Assembly (NCBI RefSeq): GCF_900112845.1
Contig: NZ_FONG01000019.1
Coordinates: forward strand, 1 to 64,000
DNA: 64,000 nucleotides
Source: Actinacidiphila alni
Lineage (GTDB): Bacteria > Actinomycetota > Actinomycetes > Streptomycetales > Streptomycetaceae
Reading direction: 5' to 3'
Position numbers and translations under genes: made by a program. Positions within the stretch are counted from its first letter, which is position 1, and every line of letters begins with the position of its first letter. The notes under the pieces were generated by a model, which was not told where the DNA came from, ran no database searches, and saw nothing but the letters and a program-made list of their open reading frames with translations. Below, piece by piece: positions 25,450 through 34,157 of the stretch.

Positions 25450-28400
25450 CACCGCCGGTACGGAGCCATCGGCCGCGGACTCCGCGCCGTCCGGTGCCGT
25501 GACGGGGGCCTGTTGCGTGCCCGCGTCGGCGGCCGGGACGGATTCCTGCGGGCGGCGGAACATCCGGGTGGCGGTGATCTCGCCGTGCACCTGTTCGCCC
25601 TGCGGGTCGGGCACCGGCAGGCCGGGCCGCAGGTGTTCCTCGACGCTGATGTATTTCAGGCCCGCCCGCAGATCCGCGTCATTGCGCAGCCTGACCACCA
25701 GCGGGAATTCGGCGAGCGCGGTCGTGTCGAACAGTCCTGTGGTGTAAATCAGCTGTACGCCCAAGGCGTCGGCGACAGCCCGCTGCAATTCCAGCAGATA
25801 GGTGGCGTTGGCGCGGCCGATGGGATTGTCGAGGAACAGCGTGCCCGCGTGCCGCTGCTTGTCGCGGCCCCGGTCGTTGCTGCGCAGTGCCGCCATCGTG
25901 CAGTAGAGGGCGATCGCGGCGGTGAGCAGCTGGCCGCCGGAGAACACGTCGCCCATCTGGCCGACCGGGACGCGCTCGGCGCGCAGCACCGCGTCCGGCT
26001 TGAGGATCTCCACGGCGATCCCGCGCGGTTCCAGGGCGGAGGCGACACCGCGCAGCAGCAGTGACATGCCGTCCCGCCGCAGGTCGGAATTCTTCCGGAC
26101 GGCGGCGCGGGTGGCCTCGTCGATGACCTCGCCGAGCCGCTCGGTGAGCACCGACTGGTCCGGGTCCTCGAAGCGGATCCGGAGGAATTCCTGTCCCGAC
26201 CACTCGCCGAGCCCTTCGGGCAGCCGGGACAGGCGCTGCGCCGAGCGGAGGGTGGCCAGCGAGGACTCGACCAGGCCGCGCAGCCGGTCCACGATGCTGT
26301 CGCGGTTGCGCTCCAGCTGGTTCAGCTCGTCGGTGAGGACGCGCAGCCGTGGGGCGAAGGCCGCGGCCCACGCGGCGGCGTGCTCGGGCAGCGCGGCGGC
26401 GGGCAGTTCCCTGATCTGCTGCCGGGCCGGCGTCCTGACCTGCTCGTAGCGGACCGCGTTGGCGTGCCGGACGAGGACGTCGGCCGCCTCGCGCAGCTGT
26501 GTCTCGGCGGTGGACAGGTCCGCGGCGCAGCCGCGCAGGCTGCGGCGGGCCTCGGCGGCGGTCTGCCGGGCTTCCTCCAGGCGGCCGGCGTACGGCTCGG
26601 GCTCCTCCTCGTCGGGCTGGCCCGGCGCGTTGTCCCGCAGCAGGTCGCGCAGCAGCGCCGCGGTCTCGTCGAAGCCGCCCGCGGCGTCCTCGGCGGCGCG
26701 GTGCGCCCGCACCATGTCGGTGTGGGCCGCCCTTGCCTGGTCCAACGCCTCGGTGCGGGAGGCCAGTTCGCTGTTGGCGGCGCGCAGCAGCTCCTGGGCG
26801 TGCTCGGCGTCGCGCGGCAGCAGCTCGTCGGGCAGGTCGGTGTGCCGGTCGCCGTCGGCGGGTGCGAGCCGTTCGGCCTCGCCGCGCAGCCGGCCGAGCT
26901 GCTCGCTCGCGGTGGAGGCGCGCGATTCCAGGGTCTGGACCAGTTGTTCCGCGCGGGCGGCGGCGGCCTGCCGGGACGGTCCGTCGGAGCCGTCCGGGCC
27001 TTCCAGCAGCTGTGCGGCGCGGCTGCGGACCTTGTTGGTGAGGCGTTCCAGTTCGGCCAGGGCCGCGTTCTCGGTGCTCTCCGCGCGGGCCTGCTCGGCG
27101 CGCAGGTCGGCGCCGACGCCGACCTTCTCGTACACCTGGGAGGCCGCGCGGTACGCCTCGCGGAGCGCGGGCAGCGACTCGGTGGAGGCGGTCTCCTCCC
27201 GGTCGTCGGCGCTCTCCTCGGGCGCGCCGGCGATGTCGGAGCGCTCGGCGCGCAGGACGCGGGCGGTGCGGCGGGCGTCGTCCGAGGCGCGCTGGGCGGC
27301 GCGGCGGTCCTCGTCGGCGGCCCGGGCCCGGTCGAGGCAGGTCTCGACGCGCGCCTCGGCCTCGGCCGCGTCGGCGGCCAGCTCCCGGGCGCGGCGCTGC
27401 CAGTTGGCGCGTTCGCGCAGCCGGTGCGCGAGGCCGGCCAGGGCGTCGGCGCGGCGCCTCGCCTGTTCCGCGGCTTCCCGCCGGGCGTCGTTGTCGGCGG
27501 CTGCCTCGGCGGCGAGTGCCTCGGCCTCGGCCTTCTCGGTACGTGCCGCGGCCAGTTCCGTACGGGCCCGCTCGGCGCTCGCACGGGCCGCGTCCACCTC
27601 GGCGTCCAGCTCGGCGAGCCGCTCGGGCGGGCAGGAGGCGCGCCACGAGGCGAGCCGAGCGGCGAGCGTGCGGTCGTGCGCGAGGCGGGCGGCGAGCGAC
27701 CTGATGTCCTCCTCGCGGGCGCCCGCGCGTGCCCGCAGCTCCTGGCGTTCGCCGTCGGCGGCCAGTTCGTCGTGCATCGCAGGATTCGGCGGGACGAGGA
27801 AGACGTCCTGCTCCGCGGAGCCCGCAGCCGCCGCGGGCGGCGGCGCGAGCAGCGCCGCCGCGGTGCCGACGGCGACCGTCGAGCGCGGCAGCAGGGCGGC
27901 CTGCGCCAGGACGTCCCTGGCCCGCTGGTACGAGCCGGGCTCGGTGACCACGACGCCGTCGACCAGCTCCGGGCGGGCGGCCAGCACCGTCGCGTGGTCC
28001 ACCGGGTCCACGGCCTGCGCGAGATAGCGCCACCCGGGCAGCGCCGGGATGCCGTGCTCGCCCAGGTACTCCACGGTCGCCAGCACGTCGGGGCCCGGCG
28101 GCAGCAGGCCGCCGTCGCCGAGCGCGGCCAGGATGCGGGTGTCGTCCGCGGCGGCCGTCCGCAGCTCGAACAGCTTGCGCTCGGCCGCCGCCACGGCGCT
28201 GTCCAGCAGTTCGCGCAACGGCTCGGCGAAGGAGTCCAGTTCGGCGGCGGTGAGGGCGCCCTCCGTGCCCCGCTGGGGTACGGGGGCGGCGCCTTCGGAG
28301 AGCGTGCGGCTCGCGCGCGGGGCGCCCGCGGGCCCGGGGCCGGCGCCTTCGTCGGACGGCGCGCCGCCGTCCGTTGCGGCGCGGACGGCGGCGGACGCCC

Positions 28401-30324
28401 GGTCGTCGGGGTGGGACGTTCCTCCGGCCGGGCCCGTGCCGGTCCCGTCCCCGGCGTCCGGGTCGCCGTCGCCGCGCGGTGCGGGGACGCTGAGGAGAGC
28501 TGCGAGGCGGGGGTCGGCGGCCAGCGCGGTGGCGGCGACGGTCGCCGCGGTACGGGCCGTTTCTGCGGTGGTGAGGGCGTCGGCCGCGCGGGCGGCCGCC
28601 AGCTCGGCGCGGGCCTCGGCGGAGGCGGCGTCGCGGGCACGGGCGGCGGCGGCCTGGGCGGTGTCACCCGCCGCCCGGGCCAAGGCCGTTGCGGTCTCCT
28701 CGGCGTCGGCGGCGGCGAGGGCGGCGCGCGCCGGGTCGGCGTCGGGCGCGGAATCGTCGAGCCAGCCCGCGCCGACCGCTTCCGCGGTCTCCTGCGCGAC
28801 CTCGGCGAGGCGCTGCCCGAGGTGTCCGCTCTCGCTGCGGGCGCGCTGCGCCTCGGTCGCGGCGGCGGTGGCGTCGCGGTGCGCGGCCTCGGACGCCGCC
28901 TGGAGCGCCGCGGACCGCTCCTCCTCGGCGTCGGCCTGCTGTTCCGCGCGCCCGGCGGCGGCGTGCAGGGCGCGTACGAGGTCGGTGGCGGCGCGGGTGC
29001 GGGCGGCCAGCGCCGGGGCCGCGTCGCGCTCGGCCTCCCGGATGGCGGCGGTGACACGCGCGAGGCGGTCGCCCGCGGCGCGGTGCCGCAGCACGGTCTC
29101 CGCGGCCTGCCAGGCAGCGTGCAGCGTACGGGCGTCGCCCAGTTCGCGGCGCAGTCCCGCGGCGCTCTTGTCGGCGGCGGCCAGCGCCAACGAGGCGTGG
29201 CGGTACGCCAGTTCGGCGGCGATCAGGGCGCTGCCGCCGCGCGCCTGCTCGGCGTCGGTGACGGTGTGCGCGGCCCGCGCCATGTGCTCGGCCAGTTCGC
29301 CGGTCCTGTCCCGCTCCTGCCGGGCGCGGGCGGTGAGCCTGCGGGCCAGGGCGCGGGTACGGCGCTCGGACTGGGCGTGCACGCCGCGCGCCTGGTCGCG
29401 CGTCGCGGCGGTGTCGACGATCCGCTCCAGCAGGTCGAGCGAGCCGGCGGTGAAGTCGCGCTCGGCGGTGAGTTCGGCCCGGCGGCCGAGCTTGCCGGCG
29501 AAGCCGTGCACGAGATCGGCGAGGCCGTCGGTGTCCCGGGTGTCGGTGACGGCACGCAGCAGCAGGTCGGTGAAGTCGGAGTCCTTCTTGACCGCGAAGA
29601 GTCCGGCGGCCTCGCCCTCGTCGGCGTTCATCTCCCGCTGGTAGCGGAAGAGTTCGGGGTCGAGGCCGAGATCGCCGAGGTGTTCGTTCCAGCGGTCGTG
29701 GATCTCCTCCCACACCACTTCCAGGTGCGGATACGCCTTGCCCGCCTCGGTGACCGCGTCCCGGAAGCCCTTCATCGTGCGCCGCCTGCCGCGCGCACCG
29801 GACATGCCCTCGACCGGCGGCCGTACGCCGGTGGCCTCGGCGACCGGCAGCGAGTCCAGGCTGAGCCCGGGGCCTGGCCGGAAGGAGTACCAGGCCTCGG
29901 CGAATTTGCGCGGGTCGGAGGAGACCTGGCGGCCCCGCCATTCGCTGACCTTGCCGACCACGACCAGTTCACCGGTGAGGGTGTGCTGCCACTCCAGGGC
30001 GACGTGGCCGCAGTCCTCGGCGAGCAGGAATTTGCGCAGCACACCGGAGCTGGCGCCGCCGAGGGTGTTGCGGTGGCCAGGCAGCATCACCGAGAAGATC
30101 AGCTTGAGCAGGACCGACTTGCCGCCGCCGTTCTCCAGGAAGAGCACGCCCGCGGGCGCCGGGCGGCGCGGCGGTCCGGCCGGCTCGTCGGCGAAGAACT
30201 CGCCCTGTGCCGGGGCGGGCTGCGGCACCGGCTCGCCGACGCCCCGCAGATCCAGCACGGTGTCGGCGTAGCGCGCGCCCGCGGGACCGATGGAGTAGAG
30301 GCGGAGTCGGGAAAGCTCGTACAT
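25438..30324 (-). CDS. SMC/MukB-like ATPase
   Basis: 1628 residues. The N-terminus carries an ABC-type Walker A, FLENGGGKSVLLKL (lysine 69), after an unusual ~30-residue Pro/Ala-rich insertion. Long Ala/Arg/Glu-rich coiled coils (about 300-600 and 880-1350) flank a central non-coiled region (about 608-850), plausibly a hinge. Near the C-terminus, FSGGQ (about 1461-1465) is the ABC signature and TLFLDN (1495-1500) the Walker B, with Asn1500 where SMC proteins have the catalytic Glu. Overall it resembles MukB/MksB/JetC rather than canonical Smc or RecN. It ends the three-gene run with the KITE-like and kleisin-like genes. The ribosome site is weak; the leader is repetitive. Confidence 0.8.
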   Translation of the reverse strand: MYELSRLRLYSIGPAGARYADTVLDLRGVGEPVPQPAPAQGEFFADEPAGPPRRPAPAGVLFLENGGGKSVLLKLIFSVMLPGHRNTLGGASSGVLRKFLLAEDCGHVALEWQHTLTGELVVVGKVSEWRGRQVSSDPRKFAEAWYSFRPGPGLSLDSLPVAEATGVRPPVEGMSGARGRRRTMKGFRDAVTEAGKAYPHLEVVWEEIHDRWNEHLGDLGLDPELFRYQREMNADEGEAAGLFAVKKDSDFTDLLLRAVTDTRDTDGLADLVHGFAGKLGRRAELTAERDFTAGSLDLLERIVDTAATRDQARGVHAQSERRTRALARRLTARARQERDRTGELAEHMARAAHTVTDAEQARGGSALIAAELAYRHASLALAAADKSAAGLRRELGDARTLHAAWQAAETVLRHRAAGDRLARVTAAIREAERDAAPALAARTRAATDLVRALHAAAGRAEQQADAEEERSAALQAASEAAHRDATAAATEAQRARSESGHLGQRLAEVAQETAEAVGAGWLDDSAPDADPARAALAAADAEETATALARAAGDTAQAAAARARDAASAEARAELAAARAADALTTAETARTAATVAATALAADPRLAALLSVPAPRGDGDPDAGDGTGTGPAGGTSHPDDRASAAVRAATDGGAPSDEGAGPGPAGAPRASRTLSEGAAPVPQRGTEGALTAAELDSFAEPLRELLDSAVAAAERKLFELRTAAADDTRILAALGDGGLLPPGPDVLATVEYLGEHGIPALPGWRYLAQAVDPVDHATVLAARPELVDGVVVTEPGSYQRARDVLAQAALLPRSTVAVGTAAALLAPPPAAAAGSAEQDVFLVPPNPAMHDELAADGERQELRARAGAREEDIRSLAARLAHDRTLAARLASWRASCPPERLAELDAEVDAARASAERARTELAAARTEKAEAEALAAEAAADNDARREAAEQARRRADALAGLAHRLRERANWQRRARELAADAAEAEARVETCLDRARAADEDRRAAQRASDDARRTARVLRAERSDIAGAPEESADDREETASTESLPALREAYRAASQVYEKVGVGADLRAEQARAESTENAALAELERLTNKVRSRAAQLLEGPDGSDGPSRQAAAARAEQLVQTLESRASTASEQLGRLRGEAERLAPADGDRHTDLPDELLPRDAEHAQELLRAANSELASRTEALDQARAAHTDMVRAHRAAEDAAGGFDETAALLRDLLRDNAPGQPDEEEPEPYAGRLEEARQTAAEARRSLRGCAADLSTAETQLREAADVLVRHANAVRYEQVRTPARQQIRELPAAALPEHAAAWAAAFAPRLRVLTDELNQLERNRDSIVDRLRGLVESSLATLRSAQRLSRLPEGLGEWSGQEFLRIRFEDPDQSVLTERLGEVIDEATRAAVRKNSDLRRDGMSLLLRGVASALEPRGIAVEILKPDAVLRAERVPVGQMGDVFSGGQLLTAAIALYCTMAALRSNDRGRDKQRHAGTLFLDNPIGRANATYLLELQRAVADALGVQLIYTTGLFDTTALAEFPLVVRLRNDADLRAGLKYISVEEHLRPGLPVPDPQGEQVHGEITATRMFRRPQESVPAADAGTQQAPVTAPDGAESAADGSVPAVSRP

Positions 30325-30342
30325 GCGGCGGACTCTCGTGGC

Positions 30343-30437
30343 TCGTGGTCGGGGTCAGGGACGTGGATCGTGGTCGGGGTCAAGATCTGGGTCTGGGCCT
30401 GGGCCGAGATCGGGGTCTGGGTCCGGGTCGAGGTCGG
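30343..30437. repeat. Direct repeat and G-run hexamer array in the SMC gene leader
   Basis: TCGTGGTCGGGGTCA occurs twice (30343-30357, 30368-30382), and 30386-30437 is a degenerate hexamer array (TCTGGG, CCTGGG, TCGGGG, TCCGGG and variants, about nine units). The plus strand carries five G-runs with loops of 3, 3, 8 and 3 bases and can form a G-quadruplex. This is the template strand of the SMC operon; the mRNA is C-rich here. Confidence 0.7.
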
Positions 30438-30524
30438 TCCGGGGCCCGGGTCGGCGGTCCGTGCGTACGGGCCGGGCGGGCTGCCCGTACGGTCCGGCGT
30501 CAGGTCACGGTCTCGGGTGTGGCA

Positions 30525-31436
30525 TCAGGCGTGGGCGTGGAACGGCAGGCCCGCGTCGACCGCCAGATCCTGCCCGCCGTCTTCGGCGGCCGGGACGAGG
30601 CTGGCGGTGCCGTCGGCGACGGGCACGATGCCGAGGTCGAGGAGTTCGGCCATGGCGGCGCTGCCCGCCATGTCGCGGACCTGCAACTGATAACGCGCGG
30701 TGGTGCGGTAGGTGCCGCCCGACTCGTCGCCGGTGCGCTGGAGGAAGCCGGAGTCCACGAGGAAGGCGACGGCCTTGCCGATGATCCCGGTGGTCGAACT
30801 GGCCAGCCTGCGCGCGTCCTTGGTGGCGCCGGTGGCACTGCGCCGGGTGTAGACCCGCCAGGCCGCCTCGAGGCCGGGCGCGTCACTGGCCGGGTCGGTG
30901 TTCTCACCGGTCTCGTCGGCCTTCTCCTCCAGACGGCGGCACGCCTGGCGGACGAAGGCGTCGATGCCGTTGACGGTGATCCGGCCGATGTAGCCGTCGT
31001 CGGCGAGGTCCTCGGGGCGCGGGAAGGCGAGCGCGGCGGCGGCGAGGTGGGCCAGGCCGTGCAGGAAGCGGTCGCCCGCGTCGGAGGCGGCGCGGCGGGC
31101 GTAGTCGCCCATGCGGACGGCGAACACCGAGTCCTCGCCGGCGGCGAGGGCCATGCCCGCGCGGGGCGAGACCTCCAGCACGATCAGGCCGAGGCCGGCC
31201 GCGACCGCATCGGCGAGCCGCGCGAAGGCGGGGTCCTCGCGGTGTCTGCGGATCAGCTCGGCGTATTCGGCGTCGCGCGCGGGCAGCAGCTTGGGCTGGA
31301 GGCCGTAGCCGACCAGGCGCGCGGCGTCCGCCGCGTCGCCGGGGGTCACGCTCGCGCCGCGGGCCTGCCCTTCGGACCCGCCGCCGTGCGTCCCGGCCTC
31401 GGGCGTCTCCGCCGCCGGTTCGCGGTACTCGCTCAC
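30525..31436 (-). CDS. KITE-like (MukE/JetB-type) winged-helix subunit
   Basis: 303 residues. The C-terminal part looks like a winged helix (about 205-265: TTGIIGKAVAFLVDSGFLQ, then a strand pair around GGTYRTTARYQLQVRDM). The N-terminal half is helical with Asp/Glu/Arg-rich surfaces. Size, wHTH and position between an SMC-like ATPase and a larger helical gene fit MukE/MksE/JetB KITE subunits, which dimerise and bind the kleisin. No single motif proves it, so this is context-based. GTG 31436 has GGAGAGCGAG upstream. It lies 200 bases before the SMC gene. Confidence 0.6.
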   Translation of the reverse strand: MSEYREPAAETPEAGTHGGGSEGQARGASVTPGDAADAARLVGYGLQPKLLPARDAEYAELIRRHREDPAFARLADAVAAGLGLIVLEVSPRAGMALAAGEDSVFAVRMGDYARRAASDAGDRFLHGLAHLAAAALAFPRPEDLADDGYIGRITVNGIDAFVRQACRRLEEKADETGENTDPASDAPGLEAAWRVYTRRSATGATKDARRLASSTTGIIGKAVAFLVDSGFLQRTGDESGGTYRTTARYQLQVRDMAGSAAMAELLDLGIVPVADGTASLVPAAEDGGQDLAVDAGLPFHAHA

Positions 31437-31488
31437 TTCTCGCTCTCCTTGCTGCGCTGCGGTCGCGCCCCGCGGTCCGGCCGAGGGT

Positions 31489-31560
31489 TGCCGGTACGGG
31501 ACGGGCCGATGCCGGTACGGGACGGTGCGGTGCCGCTACGGGACGGTGCGGTGCCGGGCC
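31489..31560. repeat. 21-bp tandem repeats between kleisin-like and KITE-like genes
   Basis: Three 21-bp units (31489-31509, 31510-31530, 31531-31551) and a nine-base partial fourth unit share TGCCGGTACGGGACGG and run up to the kleisin-like stop codon. Units 2 and 3 differ by one base. The period is two helical turns. The rest of the 124-base spacer shows nothing else. Confidence 0.85.
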
Positions 31561-33072
31561 TCATGCGGGCTCCGCCCGCGCGGCGCTCATCGCCACCGCG
31601 TCGAGCCGGGCGGTGCCCAGGATGAGATCGGCGCCGCCGAACTCGGGGTCGTCCAGCGGGGTGCCGTCGTCGACGGCGAAGAGCAGGCGCTGTTCGCCCT
31701 GGCGGTAGGCGGTGCCGACCGGCGGGGAGGCGGCGTGGATGGCGAGCAGGGCCAGCAGATAGGGCAGTTCGGGGTCGCGGCGGCGGGCGTCGGCGAGCAG
31801 GCCGGACAGCCTGCGCGGCGCGTCGTGCGGCAGGTCGAGCAGGTCGAGCGCGGATTCGAGCTGTTCCTCGCTGAAGCGGCTGTCGTCGGGGGTGGCGACC
31901 AGGTCGGGTTCCGGCATCTCGGCGCCGAGGTGTTCGCGCTCCAGCGGCGGGGTGAGCAGCAGATCCACGAGATCGGTGACGCGCACCGCCGACGGCGTAC
32001 GGAATCCGGCGCCGCGCGCGAAGAACGCGTCGGTCACGCGGGACGCCTGCTCCACCGGGATCGGCAGCAGGGGCGCGACGAGCTGCCCGTACAGGTCGAG
32101 TCCGGCGCGCGCGGGCGGCGCCGCGAATGCCTGCCGGTCCTGCTCGGCGCGGAACAGCGGCCCCGCCTCCAGCAGCCGGGACTGGAGCTGGGTGTGCCGG
32201 CGGATGCAGTCCTTGACGATGTCGACCAGTTCGGCGGCCCGCCGCTTGTGCTCGGGCTCCTCCGCCTCGTCGCGCGCCTTGCGGATGTTGGTGAGGATCG
32301 CGTTCTCGTGCCGGTAGCGGTCGGCGACGTGGTCGAGCGCCTCGGCGATCATGTCGGGGACGGTGCGCAGCCAGTCGACCGCCCGCACATTGCGCCGGGT
32401 CGCCTCCAGGGTGCGGCGCAGCGTCTCCGCGTACTGCACGGTGCGGTAGCGGGCCTGTTCCGCGGCGAGTTGGGCGTCGGCGAGCCTGCCGCGGCTGATC
32501 AGCACCTCCAGCTTGACCTCGGCGGCGATCTGCGCGCTGGTGACGTCGGTGTCGAGGGCGCCGACCAGGACGTTGACCGCCTCGTCGGTGGTGCGCAGAT
32601 AGACACCGCCGCCGGGGCCTGGCACTTCCTCGATCAGCTTGAAGTCGTAGTCCCTGCGCACATAGCCGCCGTCGGCGCCGAAGGTGCCGTAGACGGCGCG
32701 GAATCCACGGTCGGCGCTGCCGACGTTGATCAGATTCTCCAGTACCCAGCGGGCCACCCGCTCGTGCTCGGCGTGGGCGCGGGCGGGGGCCTGGGCGGCG
32801 ACCCGGGGCAGCAGTCTGGCCACTATCTGGTCGTGGTCCGCGCCGGTGTCGAAGTCCATGTTGAGCGTGACCAGGTCGATCGAGGCGAGCGCGATCTCCG
32901 CCATCGCGTACACCGAGTACTCGCCCGCGAGATTGGCCTTGCGCGCGTCGAGGTCGTGCAGCGGCGCCGTGCAGGCGAGCGCCTTGAGCCGGCGGGCCAG
33001 GCCCTCGTCGGCGGCCGGGCCCGGCGCGGGCCGGGCGGCGCCCGGCAGCGAGTACGGGATCGTGGTGGTCAC
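31561..33072 (-). CDS. Kleisin-like (MukF/JetA-type) subunit
   Basis: About 503 residues from GTG 33072, or 513 from ATG 33102. Predominantly helical with conserved-looking blocks (LKALACTAPLHDLDARKANLAGEYSVYA at the N-terminus; winged-helix-like FSEEQLESALDLLDLPHDAPRRLSGLL toward the end). A kleisin role is inferred from length, helical content, C-terminal wHTH look and operon position; there is no proof motif. GTG 33072 is favoured because a -10-like TAATGT lies seven bases upstream, predicting a leaderless start; ATG 33102 has no ribosome site. It heads the SMC operon. Confidence 0.6.
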   Translation of the reverse strand: MTTTIPYSLPGAARPAPGPAADEGLARRLKALACTAPLHDLDARKANLAGEYSVYAMAEIALASIDLVTLNMDFDTGADHDQIVARLLPRVAAQAPARAHAEHERVARWVLENLINVGSADRGFRAVYGTFGADGGYVRRDYDFKLIEEVPGPGGGVYLRTTDEAVNVLVGALDTDVTSAQIAAEVKLEVLISRGRLADAQLAAEQARYRTVQYAETLRRTLEATRRNVRAVDWLRTVPDMIAEALDHVADRYRHENAILTNIRKARDEAEEPEHKRRAAELVDIVKDCIRRHTQLQSRLLEAGPLFRAEQDRQAFAAPPARAGLDLYGQLVAPLLPIPVEQASRVTDAFFARGAGFRTPSAVRVTDLVDLLLTPPLEREHLGAEMPEPDLVATPDDSRFSEEQLESALDLLDLPHDAPRRLSGLLADARRRDPELPYLLALLAIHAASPPVGTAYRQGEQRLLFAVDDGTPLDDPEFGGADLILGTARLDAVAMSAARAEPA

Positions 33073-33304
33073 GCCCCACACATTAGGCGGTGCCACCGAC
33101 ATCGAACGAAACGGCACGGATCGGCACGGGGCGGGCACCGGGCGGAGCGGGCCGCCGGGGTGCCATGATCGGATCCGGTACGGGCACGGCGCGTACGCGG
33201 TGCGGCCGCGGACGGTACGGCGGGCCGGAGCCCCGGCGGTCGCGTCGGGCAGCGGCGACGACGAGTAAGACGGGTACGACAGCTACGAGGACGGGCGGAT
33301 CATC

Positions 33305-34126
33305 ATGGCGGACGCGGGCTCCGGGACGGCACCCGGTGGGCGGGCCGGCGCGGGACCCGGTGCCGCGCCGGGCGGTGTGATCGACCTCAACGCCGATCTC
33401 GCGGAAGGCTTCGGCCGCTGGCGGCTGACCGATGACGAGGCGCTGCTGTCGGTGGTCACCAGTGCCAATGTGGCGTGCGGCTTCCACGCGGGCGACCCGG
33501 CCACGATGCGCCGGGTGTGCGAACTGGCCGCCGAGCGCGGCGTACGGATCGGCGCCCAGGTCTCCTACCGCGACCTGGCCGGTTTCGGGCGCCGCTCGAT
33601 GGACGTGCCGCCGGACGAACTGGCCGCCGAGGTCGCGTACCAGATCGGCGCCCTGGAGGTCTTCGCCCGCGCGGCGGGCACGGCCGTGACGTATGTGAAG
33701 CCGCACGGCGCGCTCTACAACCGGGCCGTGCACGACGCCGAGCAGGCGGCGGCGGTCGTCGAGGGCGTACGGCTGGCGGGCGGGCTGCCCGTACTGGGCC
33801 TGCCGGGCTCGCGGCTGCTGGCCGCGGCGGCGCGCGAAGGGCTCGGGACGGTGGCGGAGGCGTTCGCCGACCGCGCCTACACGGCGGGCGGCACACTGGT
33901 GCCGCGCCGCGAGCCGGGCGCGGTGCTGGAGTCGGCGGACGCGGTGGTGGCCAGGTCGGTGGGGATCGCACGGGACGGGCGGGTGTCGGCGATCACCGGC
34001 GAGACGGTGCCGGTCGTCGCCCGGTCGTTGTGCGTGCACGGCGACACGCCCGGTGCGGCGCGGCTCGCGGCCCGGGTGCGGCAGTCGCTGGAGGCGGCGG
34101 GCCTGCGGGTGGCGGCGTTCTCGTGA
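33305..34126 (+). CDS. pxpA: 5-oxoprolinase subunit PxpA (LamB/YcsF family)
   Basis: 273 residues. The family signature is clear: IDLNADLAEGFG, SANVACGFHAGDP, GAQVSYRDLAGFGRR, VKPHGALYN and EAFADRAY. PxpA works with PxpBC to cleave 5-oxoproline to glutamate with ATP, removing pyroglutamate formed by spontaneous cyclisation. The first 24 residues are Gly/Ala-rich and unlike homologues; an in-frame GTG at 33377 beginning V-IDLNADL may be the true start, although the GAGGA at 33288 supports 33305 loosely. pxpB follows after 31 bases. Confidence 0.92.
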   Translation: MADAGSGTAPGGRAGAGPGAAPGGVIDLNADLAEGFGRWRLTDDEALLSVVTSANVACGFHAGDPATMRRVCELAAERGVRIGAQVSYRDLAGFGRRSMDVPPDELAAEVAYQIGALEVFARAAGTAVTYVKPHGALYNRAVHDAEQAAAVVEGVRLAGGLPVLGLPGSRLLAAAAREGLGTVAEAFADRAYTAGGTLVPRREPGAVLESADAVVARSVGIARDGRVSAITGETVPVVARSLCVHGDTPGAARLAARVRQSLEAAGLRVAAFS

Positions 34127-34157
34127 CAGAAGGCGGGCCCGGGGCGAGGGGGCGGGG

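Noticed and set aside
26380..30690. Long plus-strand open frame antisense to the SMC-like gene
   Set aside because: Low-complexity Gly/Arg/Val product with no motif; the minus-strand gene has Walker A, signature and Walker B motifs.
31489..31560. CRISPR array
   Set aside because: Repeats are directly adjacent with no unique spacers, and no cas genes are near.
25438..33102. Canonical Wadjet defence system
   Set aside because: A JetD (Toprim) gene is absent and no other defence genes adjoin; only a Wadjet-like complex can be claimed.
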